Positions 1-6,427 of a stretch of DNA of 11,102 bases are shown piece by piece. Position numbers and translations under genes: made by a program. The stretch's first letter is position 1. Every line of letters starts with the position of its first letter. The stretch is from Cloacimonetes bacterium UBA6081 (GTDB taxonomy: Bacteria; Cloacimonadota; Cloacimonadia; Cloacimonadales; Cloacimonadaceae), in contig DIXL01000130.1 in the NCBI GenBank assembly GCA_002428685.1, positions 1 through 11,102 of the forward strand, read 5' to 3'. The notes beneath the pieces are model-generated. The model was given only the letters and a program-made list of their open reading frames with translations, made no database searches and was not told the origin of the DNA.

Positions 1-123
1 TTATTGCAAAATAGGGGCTAAGTTATTGCAAAATAAGGGCTAAGTTATTGCAAAATAAGGGCTAAGTTATTGCAAAATAAGGGCTAAGTTATTGCAAAAG
101 AAGGGCTAAGTTATTGCAAAATA
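1..123 (+). repeat. Tandem array of 22-bp units (left)
   Basis: Five full 22-bp units lie at 1-22, 23-44, 45-66, 67-88 and 89-110, followed by a 13-bp partial unit at 111-123. Each begins TTATTGCAAAATA and ends GGGCTAAG. Unit 1 has AGGGGC where units 2-4 have AAGGGC, and unit 5 carries a T-to-G change (AAAAGAAGGG). The array runs to the first base of the window, so its real length is unknown. Each unit contains in-frame stops, and 22 is not a multiple of three, so it is not a protein repeat. Unlike a CRISPR array there are no unique spacers. Confidence 0.95.
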
Positions 124-202
124 GAGAGGGGGTTGTTCATATGAGCACTAACTGGCCTTTTTCAGCCAAACCGATGTCTATTTATCAATGACTTACGTAA
201 CG

Positions 203-223
203 AAATCGCCCATTTTACGATTT
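203..223. other. Small conserved hairpin inside the repeat
   Basis: AAATCG (203-208) and CGATTT (218-223) can pair around a 9-nt loop. The same stem is present in the right copy (10941-10961). The one difference between the copies within this stretch falls in the loop (left position 217), so the stem is unchanged. The stem is short and AT-rich; an RNA or DNA function is only a possibility. An 8-bp palindrome, TTACGTAA, lies just upstream at 193-200 and is also identical in both copies. Confidence 0.4.
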
Positions 224-385
224 TCCGTGCGAAAGATGGGTTAGCAGTAGTGCAATTAGCAAGGGAGCAATAATATTAACGTTATAATTCATAATCAATT
301 AACCTTTCGACACCCAATAAAATACTTCCACTTTCAAGTCAAGCGAAACAATCCGGTTACCACTTTGAATTTGAGAAGAAAGATA

Positions 386-414
386 TTGACAGGATTGTGA
401 GGTTGCGATATCTG
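386..414 (+). promoter_or_regulatory. Possible promoter for the receiver/ATP-grasp gene pair
   Basis: A perfect TTGACA hexamer is present at 386-391. The hexamer 17 bases downstream is TATCTG (409-414), which matches only the first three positions of TATAAT. Transcription from here would give a leader of about 35 bases before the first gene. The -35 match is good and the -10 match poor, so the call is tentative; the promoter consensus of this lineage may also differ from the E. coli type. Confidence 0.3.
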
Positions 415-444
415 TTCAAAAAGTGTTAATTAATTACGAGAATT

Positions 445-448
445 GAGG
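445..448 (+). promoter_or_regulatory. Ribosome binding site deciding the first gene's start
   Basis: GAGG at 445-448 lies seven bases before ATG 456 and only four before the in-frame GTG at 453. The spacing favours the ATG as start codon. Confidence 0.6.
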
Positions 449-455
449 TTATGTG

Positions 456-3422
456 ATGAAACTGGAAGAGCTGAATTACTATTATAATAAATTCAAGTTT
501 GGTGAAGACATCTTTCATCAACTGATGCAAAAGCGGGTGCGCGATATTCTATTGGTGTCCACTTTTTACGATGCGTTTATTTTCGAGCAAGATGGCAGGC
601 TCTCAGAGCAGATATTTGGAGAATACCGCCAATTAAACCTAACCACTGCACCGCGCATAACCAATGTTCCTACTGGCGAAGATGCTTTGGTGAAACTCAA
701 AGAGCAGTCTTTTGATCTGGTGATAACCATGATGCGGATCGGGGAAATTGGTCCCTTCCAACTTGCCAAAGCTGTAAAACAACAAAATCCGGATTTGCCT
801 GTGTTACTCTTATTAAACGTTGCCTCAGACTATATTATCTGGGAAAATCATGCAGCAGAAAAAGAATATATCGACGATGTGTTTTTGTGGAACGGCGATA
901 CCAAGCTTTTTCTGGCCATGGTTAAAAGCGTGGAAGACAAGATGAATGTGGAGTTTGATACGGCACATGGATTGGTTAGGGTAATTTTATTGGTAGAGGA
1001 TAGCGTTCATTACTATTCGCTATTTTTACCCTCGCTTTATGCAGCAGTGATGAAGCAAACGCAAAAGCTTATCGAAGAAGAGGTTAGTGATATAAATAAA
1101 CGCCTTAGGATGCGGATTCGCCCCAAGGTTTTAATGGCGCACGATTATGATGAGGCTATGGAGCTTTACACAAAATACAAGGATTATCTACTATGTTTGA
1201 TCTCCGATGTGCGCTATAAAATTGGGGGAGAAGAGGATGCTCAGGCAGGGATTAAACTAATCAGCTCCATCATGAAAACCAACAAAGACCTTCCGATGAT
1301 ATTGCAATCTTCAGAAAGCGAAAATGAAGAAGTTGCCAAACAGCTGGGAGTTCATTTCCTAAACAAGAATTCCAAGCAACTGTTTGCCGAACTGCGCAGC
1401 TTTATGGTTTACAATCTGGGTTTTGGCAATTTCATCTTTCGTCATAGAGATGGCACGATTATTGAAGAAGCTGCCAATATTGCCGAATTTGAGAATAAGA
1501 TATTAAAAATTCCTGAGGAGTCTCTGGAATTTCACAGTCAGTTCAATCATTTCTCAAACTGGTTGATTGCTCATGGTGAAGTGCAAATCGCCAAAAAAAT
1601 ACGCCCTATGAAGATTGAGGATTTTGCCAGCAGGGAAGAACTACGGGACTTTTTGTATCACATTTTCCGCACGGTGCGCATAGACAAAAACCGCGGGAAA
1701 ATAATAAACTTTGATGCCGTAAGCCTTAGCGAAATGAACCAGATTATCAGGCTAACGGAAGGCTCTTTGGGTGGAAAAGGCCGTGGACTGGCCTTTTTAA
1801 ATACCTTGCTTTGCACCATGGATTACGAAAAGAAATTCTCTGATATCTCCATTTCGCTGCCTAGTACTGCCATTATTGGCACCGTAGAATTTGATCAGTT
1901 TGTGGAACGCAACGATATTATGGGGCAAATTTCCGGTAAAACTGATGAAGAGATAGACCTGATTTTTATAAAGGGTAAGCTGTCAGATCAGTTGGTCAGC
2001 AGGTTGGAAGTGTATTTGGATGTAGTGGATTACCCCATTGCGGTTCGCTCTTCCAGTTTGTTGGAAGATAGCCAAGCACAACCTCTTGCAGGGGTTTACC
2101 GCACTTTTATGCTTCCCAATAATCATCCCGATAAGCTGCATCGCCTGCGCCAATTGATGGATGCTATAAAGCTTGTGTTTTCATCCGTTTATCTCTCAGA
2201 AGCCAGAGCCTTTTTGGAAGCTTTGAATTTTAAGGCAGAAGAAGAAAAGATGGCTGTGATTATTCAGGAAACCGTGGGCTGTTTAAAAGGTGAACACTAT
2301 TATTATCCCCACATTTCCGGAGTAGCTCAAAGCTATAACTTCTATCCCACAGCTCACATGACCCATACCGATGGCATTGCTAATATCGCACTGGGATTGG
2401 GAAAATCTGTGGTGGAAGGCAAACTGAACTTCCGCTTTTGCCCCCGTTATCCGCAAACCGATATGTTGCCGCAGCAAGAGATGATGCGCGGTTCTCAGAA
2501 AGAATTCTTTGCTTTGGACTTATCCATGGGAGATTTTGATCTTACCAAGGGCGAAGAAATCACTCTGGCAAAGCTTAGCGTAAAAGCTGCGGAAAAGCAT
2601 GACAGTTTGCGCTACATCGCCTCAGTTTGGGATTATGAAAACTACCGTTTGACAGATAACCTGGCAGAAAAGGGACTGAAGGTTCTAACTTTTTCAAGCA
2701 TCTTAAAGCACAATTATTTCCCTCTTGCTAAAATTGTGGAAGAGCTGTTGGAAATTGGGGAAATTGCGCTTGGAATTCCCGTGGAGATTGAATTTGCGGT
2801 GAATCTGGAGTATGACCAGGTTCACAAATATAAGCCCAGTTTTTATATTTTGCAAATACGACCCTTAAGTGTTAGTGCCGATGCATATAGAATTGATGCC
2901 GAAAAACTGTTAAAAAGCGATTTGCTGATGTATAGCGAACACGGCATGGGCAATGGCGTAATAAATGATCTTACCGATATAGTTTATCTTGATCCTCTGC
3001 GTTTTGATAAAACCAGAACTCAGGAAATGCAGGAAGAGATCGAGAAATTTAACCAAAAGATGGCTGCTGCGGGAAGAAGGTATATCTTGATAGGTCCCGG
3101 ACGTTGGGGTTCACGCGATAGATTTTTGGGGATTCCTGTGCGCTGGCCACAAATAAACAGGGCAAAAGTGATTTTGGAAACAGGCTTGCGTGATTTTATT
3201 GTGGAAGCATCGCAAGGAACCCACTTTTTCCATAATCTGGTAGCGATGAACGTTGGTTATTTCACCATTCCCTTCGTCTCCCAAACTGATTTTGTAGATA
3301 TGGAGTGGTTACTATCGCAACCCATAAAAGAGCGGGGAGATTTTTTTGTTCATTTGGAGTTTAGCCATCCCCTCGTGGTGAGAATGGATGGAAAAACAGG
3401 CCTAGCTGTGATTCACAAATAG
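456..3422 (+). CDS. Receiver-receiver-ATP-grasp protein (PEP/pyruvate-binding domain), paralogue 1
   Basis: This 988-residue cytoplasmic protein has no signal peptide or membrane segment. Residues about 28-165 form a degenerate receiver-like domain without acidic or phosphoacceptor residues. Residues about 174-325 form a second receiver-like domain that keeps E181-D182 in ILLVEDS, D251 in LISDVRY, S285/S286 after strand 4 and K304. A helical linker follows. A PPDK_N/PEP-synthase-type nucleotide-binding domain then runs from GGKGRG (439-444) through VRSSS (R531) and ED (537-538) to LQIRP (799-803). The C-terminal block carries GPGRWG (880-885) and QGTHFFHN (920-927). True PEP synthase and PPDK also have a TxHxA swivel domain and a TIM barrel; neither is present, so PEP synthesis is not supported. 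It may be an ATP-dependent phosphotransferase or nucleotide sensor controlled by its receivers (inference). It is followed 13 bases later by a paralogue, probably in one transcript. The family call is firm and the function unknown. Confidence 0.9.
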   Translation: MKLEELNYYYNKFKFGEDIFHQLMQKRVRDILLVSTFYDAFIFEQDGRLSEQIFGEYRQLNLTTAPRITNVPTGEDALVKLKEQSFDLVITMMRIGEIGPFQLAKAVKQQNPDLPVLLLLNVASDYIIWENHAAEKEYIDDVFLWNGDTKLFLAMVKSVEDKMNVEFDTAHGLVRVILLVEDSVHYYSLFLPSLYAAVMKQTQKLIEEEVSDINKRLRMRIRPKVLMAHDYDEAMELYTKYKDYLLCLISDVRYKIGGEEDAQAGIKLISSIMKTNKDLPMILQSSESENEEVAKQLGVHFLNKNSKQLFAELRSFMVYNLGFGNFIFRHRDGTIIEEAANIAEFENKILKIPEESLEFHSQFNHFSNWLIAHGEVQIAKKIRPMKIEDFASREELRDFLYHIFRTVRIDKNRGKIINFDAVSLSEMNQIIRLTEGSLGGKGRGLAFLNTLLCTMDYEKKFSDISISLPSTAIIGTVEFDQFVERNDIMGQISGKTDEEIDLIFIKGKLSDQLVSRLEVYLDVVDYPIAVRSSSLLEDSQAQPLAGVYRTFMLPNNHPDKLHRLRQLMDAIKLVFSSVYLSEARAFLEALNFKAEEEKMAVIIQETVGCLKGEHYYYPHISGVAQSYNFYPTAHMTHTDGIANIALGLGKSVVEGKLNFRFCPRYPQTDMLPQQEMMRGSQKEFFALDLSMGDFDLTKGEEITLAKLSVKAAEKHDSLRYIASVWDYENYRLTDNLAEKGLKVLTFSSILKHNYFPLAKIVEELLEIGEIALGIPVEIEFAVNLEYDQVHKYKPSFYILQIRPLSVSADAYRIDAEKLLKSDLLMYSEHGMGNGVINDLTDIVYLDPLRFDKTRTQEMQEEIEKFNQKMAAAGRRYILIGPGRWGSRDRFLGIPVRWPQINRAKVILETGLRDFIVEASQGTHFFHNLVAMNVGYFTIPFVSQTDFVDMEWLLSQPIKERGDFFVHLEFSHPLVVRMDGKTGLAVIHK

Positions 3423-3435
3423 GAAGAACCCACTG

Positions 3436-6366
3436 ATGGTATCTACAAATTTCTGGGCGCAGGAAACCAATCTACTTGAATCTTTGATGCCAAATAAGGT
3501 GGATCATATTCTGCTGATTGCCTCGCTATATGATTCCTTTGTTTTTGAAGTAGATGGTTTTTTAGCCGAGCAGGTTACGGAAGATTTCCGTCTGCTAAAT
3601 CTTAGCACACAGCCTAATATTTTCCATGCATCCTCGCTGGATAGTGCCCTTAACTTATTGGAACTGGAGCGAATAGAGATTATCATTATTCACTTGGCTT
3701 CCATGCGGTCTATCAGTTTGCAATTATTAGAGCTTATTAAAGAGAAATTTCCGGAGCTGCCAATTTACTTTCTGCTGGGTGCTCCTCAAGATTTGATGTT
3801 TCTGGAGAACCATTTGGAAGAATTGCGACAGGTTACGGATTTTTTTTATTGGAATGGTGACAGCAAGCTGTTTCTAACCATGATAAAGCTGTGGGAAGAA
3901 ACGCAGAATATTCCGCACGATTGCCAAATTTATGATGTACCCATCATCCTTGTTGTGGAAACCTTTATTCCCTATTATTCACAATTTTTGCCGGTTCTTT
4001 ACGAGCAAATTATGCAGCTATGTCAGGGTTTGATTCGCAACGAACACCAAAGTATGTTTAAAAACCTTTATCTAAATGCCCGTCCAAGGATAGTGCTGAT
4101 GCATGATTATGCAAGTGCAGAGAAGTTTTACAACCAATACCACAATTCTATCATTGGAATTATTAGCAATATAAACTACCACTACAGAGGTGAGTATCAT
4201 GCCAATGGAGGCATCCAGCTTCTGCAATACATCCGCAAACACAGACCCAGTTTGCCGTTTTTATTGCAATCATTCAATCCAATGTATAGGGATGTTGTCT
4301 CAAGTAACGAAGGGGAGTTTTTGTTTAAAGACTTGCCAGGACTCAGTATGCAATTGCGTCGTTGGCTGCAAAATGAAATAGGTTTTGGGAAGTTTGTTTT
4401 TAGAGAGCCAAACAATGTAAAAATAGGCGAAGCCAGCACCTTAATAGGTTTTCATAAGGCTATAAAGGAATTACCACTTAGCAGCTTTATGCACCACTTC
4501 AATCTGCGTCATTTTCACGCCTGGCTGGCAACACATGCCGAAGCAGCTCTCTGCTTGTTTTTACGCTCTTTAAGCTCGGAAGCTCCTGCTGAAGAAACTC
4601 GCACCGCTTTGGAAGAAGCTTTTACCAGCCTGATTTCATATCGTCGGCGGGAAAAAATTCAAGACTTTACCGATGAAAGTGATTTTGATTTGAACCTCAT
4701 TTATAAAATTGGTGACGATTCCATTGGAGGCAAGGGACGCGGACTGGCTTTTTTAAATGTGGTGCTAAACCGATACAGTCATATTGCCGAAAAGTTTCCC
4801 CAAGTGCAAATCTCTGTTCCTGTGGCTGCTGTTTTGGCAACTGGCATCTTTGATGAATTCATTAGCTTTAACCCCCAATTGGCAGATTATGAGGCAATGG
4901 ATAAATTGAGCGATGACGAAATTGATTCCATGTTTCTATCCGCTCAATTACCGCAACGCAGCATTTCTGCCATTAGTAGTTTGTTGGCCAAGTGTTCTGT
5001 CCCATTGGCAGTTCGATCTTCTTCAATTTTGGAAGATCACATCACCAATCCCTTTGCCGGCGTGTTTCGCACCTTTATCATCCCCAATAGCCATGGCGAT
5101 GCCAGAGTTCGTTTGGGACAAATGATTCAAGCAGTGAAGCTGGTATATTCGTCTATGTTTCTAAAAAATGCAAGAGCTTATCGCGAAAGCTTGAACATCC
5201 CTGCCCGGGAAGAAAAAATGGCGGTGATTATTCAAAAAGTAGCTGGATCACAACATGGTGATCATTTCTATCCTATGCTCTCGGGCGTGGCACAAAGCTA
5301 CAATTACTACCCGGCTGTAAATATGAGCCATGAAGATGGCATCGTTACTCTTTCCACCGGATTAGGAAAAACTGCAGTAGAGCGGGAACGCACCTTTGCG
5401 TTTTGCCCAAGTTTTCCCAAGCTGGATATGTTTCCGGCCGTTGATGTAGTAAAAGGGGCACAACGGCAGTTTTATGGTTTAGATCTCTCCCTGCGGGATT
5501 TTGACCTGAAAACTGGTGAAGATAGCACTCTTACACGCATCAGAGTAACCCAAACCCTTCTGGAAGGAGAATTGCAGTGCTTAAGTTCTGTGTGGGATCA
5601 CGAAAATAAAGAGTTTCTGAGCGGAAAATACCTTAAAGGTCCCAGAGTTATTACCTACCGTAATATTTTGCACTACCAGGAAGCCCCTTTGGCACAGATT
5701 TTGAAAGATTTTCTGGCATTAGGGCGCGAAGTTTTGGGCTGCGAAGTTGAAATGGAATTTGCCTTTGATATAGATTCCAAAACAGAGCGGCAGAGTTTTC
5801 ATCTTCTGCAAATAAGGCCTATAACCGTAAACAAATACTTGTATAGTGATGATTTGAAAAACTGGCTGGATAAAAAAGATGACTTGGTGTTATTTTCTTC
5901 GTATGCACTGGGAAGCTCTCTGGAAGAGGATTTGGACACTATTGTCTATTTAAAACCAGAGAGATTTGACATAGTTAGAACAGAGCTAATGGCAGCAGAA
6001 TTGGATGAGATAAACCAGAACTTAAAACCGGCGAAGTATTTGTTGATAGGTCCTGGACGCTGGGGAACCAGTGACAGGTTTTTGGGCATACCGGTAGCTT
6101 GGAGTCAGATTACTCAGGTAGCCACTATTGTAGAAGTATTGCTGCCAAACATGTCTATCGAAGCCAGCCAGGGAAGCCACTTCTTTCACAACCTTTTCAG
6201 TATGAGCGTTGCCTACCTTACTGTAAAAGACCAAGGTGACTATGTAGCATGGGATTGGCTGGATAGTTTGCCATCCCTGCGCAGTGGAAACTTCTTCGAA
6301 GTGAAAAAAAGTTCTAGTAAATTGAAGATTTTATTTGACGGAAAGAACGCTGCCGTTATTAGGTGA
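3436..6366 (+). CDS. Receiver-receiver-ATP-grasp protein (PEP/pyruvate-binding domain), paralogue 2
   Basis: This 976-residue protein is collinear with the preceding gene product. It shares YDSFVFE near the N terminus, WNGD-KLFL at the end of domain 1, GGKGRG (431-436), VRSSS (R527), ED (533-534), a LQIRP segment, GPGRWG (872-877) and QGSHFFHN (912-919). The ATP-binding residues look intact. The second receiver-like domain is degenerate: the acidic pair is E175-T176 and the phosphoacceptor position is N245 (ISNINY), although K298 remains. It should therefore not be phosphorylated at that site. It has no phosphohistidine swivel or PEP/pyruvate barrel. ATG 3436 is preceded by AGGAAG (3421-3426), which overlaps the stop codon of the upstream gene, so the two genes are probably co-transcribed and made in similar amounts. 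It most likely arose by an old tandem duplication followed by divergence. A heteromer with the first paralogue is a reasonable guess. The biochemical function is unknown. Confidence 0.9.
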   Translation: MVSTNFWAQETNLLESLMPNKVDHILLIASLYDSFVFEVDGFLAEQVTEDFRLLNLSTQPNIFHASSLDSALNLLELERIEIIIIHLASMRSISLQLLELIKEKFPELPIYFLLGAPQDLMFLENHLEELRQVTDFFYWNGDSKLFLTMIKLWEETQNIPHDCQIYDVPIILVVETFIPYYSQFLPVLYEQIMQLCQGLIRNEHQSMFKNLYLNARPRIVLMHDYASAEKFYNQYHNSIIGIISNINYHYRGEYHANGGIQLLQYIRKHRPSLPFLLQSFNPMYRDVVSSNEGEFLFKDLPGLSMQLRRWLQNEIGFGKFVFREPNNVKIGEASTLIGFHKAIKELPLSSFMHHFNLRHFHAWLATHAEAALCLFLRSLSSEAPAEETRTALEEAFTSLISYRRREKIQDFTDESDFDLNLIYKIGDDSIGGKGRGLAFLNVVLNRYSHIAEKFPQVQISVPVAAVLATGIFDEFISFNPQLADYEAMDKLSDDEIDSMFLSAQLPQRSISAISSLLAKCSVPLAVRSSSILEDHITNPFAGVFRTFIIPNSHGDARVRLGQMIQAVKLVYSSMFLKNARAYRESLNIPAREEKMAVIIQKVAGSQHGDHFYPMLSGVAQSYNYYPAVNMSHEDGIVTLSTGLGKTAVERERTFAFCPSFPKLDMFPAVDVVKGAQRQFYGLDLSLRDFDLKTGEDSTLTRIRVTQTLLEGELQCLSSVWDHENKEFLSGKYLKGPRVITYRNILHYQEAPLAQILKDFLALGREVLGCEVEMEFAFDIDSKTERQSFHLLQIRPITVNKYLYSDDLKNWLDKKDDLVLFSSYALGSSLEEDLDTIVYLKPERFDIVRTELMAAELDEINQNLKPAKYLLIGPGRWGTSDRFLGIPVAWSQITQVATIVEVLLPNMSIEASQGSHFFHNLFSMSVAYLTVKDQGDYVAWDWLDSLPSLRSGNFFEVKKSSSKLKILFDGKNAAVIR

Positions 6367-6397
6367 TTCCGTGTAAAATAAGTAACCCATAAAAGTG

Positions 6398-6403
6398 TAT
6401 GAT
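6398..6403 (+). promoter_or_regulatory. Possible -10 element before glutamate dehydrogenase
   Basis: TATGAT at 6398-6403 matches five of six positions of TATAAT, but no recognisable -35 hexamer lies 16-18 bases upstream. The leader would be under 20 bases, leaving the ribosome binding site almost at the 5' end. Read-through from the upstream gene is an alternative. Confidence 0.25.
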
Positions 6404-6413
6404 AGAGAAACAC

Positions 6414-6420
6414 AGGAGGT
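6414..6420 (+). promoter_or_regulatory. Strong ribosome binding site for glutamate dehydrogenase
   Basis: AGGAGGT at 6414-6420 is the best Shine-Dalgarno sequence in the window and lies seven bases before ATG 6428. It lies inside the reading frame opened by an upstream GTG (6395). It therefore excludes that longer start and fixes the N terminus as MTMHEF. It suggests that this gene is translated much more strongly than its neighbours. Confidence 0.85.
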
Positions 6421-6427
6421 ATGTGAA

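Larger units (their letters stand above)
1..244 (+). repeat. Left copy of an inverted flanking repeat
   Basis: This segment matches, in inverted orientation, the right end of the window (10920-11102). The non-tandem core, 111-244, aligns without gaps to the reverse complement of 10920-11053, with five mismatches in 134 positions by my hand alignment (left positions 141, 144, 153, 217 and 238). Similarity stops abruptly at 244. The outer part is a tandem array of 22-bp units. No transposase or integrase gene lies in or next to the repeat, and no intact coding frame runs through it. It is probably a multi-copy intergenic element of this genome; copy number cannot be judged from one window. Confidence 0.93.
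245..455 (+). other. Gene-free leader between repeat and first gene
   Basis: About 210 bases lie between the repeat and the first coding sequence. I see no open frame of useful length with a ribosome binding site, and no tRNA or riboswitch fold. The stretch is AT-rich and holds two 8-bp palindromes, TAACGTTA (277-284) and TTAATTAA (426-433). Either could be an operator, but such palindromes are common in AT-rich DNA. The promoter of the downstream genes should lie here. Confidence 0.6.

Noticed and set aside
1..123. CRISPR array
   Set aside because: The units are directly adjacent with no unique spacers, and no cas genes are present.
141..191. A 16-codon open frame starting at ATG 141 in the left repeat, with a purine-rich stretch upstream
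   Set aside because: In the right copy the ATG is TTG and other codons change. The frame is very short and sits in a repeat with no coding signature.
391..407. Sigma-54 promoter before the first gene (GG at 392-393, GC at 405-406)
   Set aside because: The GG and GC are 11 bases apart instead of the strictly required 10, and the TGGCAC half is poorly matched. The TTGACA reading is no worse.
456..3422. Annotation as phosphoenolpyruvate synthase (ppsA) or pyruvate phosphate dikinase (ppdK)
   Set aside because: Only the nucleotide-binding domain is shared. The TxHxA phosphohistidine domain and the PEP/pyruvate-binding barrel are absent in both paralogues.
6395..6427. Extended N terminus of glutamate dehydrogenase from GTG 6395
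   Set aside because: The strong AGGAGGT at 6414-6420 lies inside this extension and is ideally spaced from ATG 6428. The 11 extra residues do not resemble the family's N terminus.
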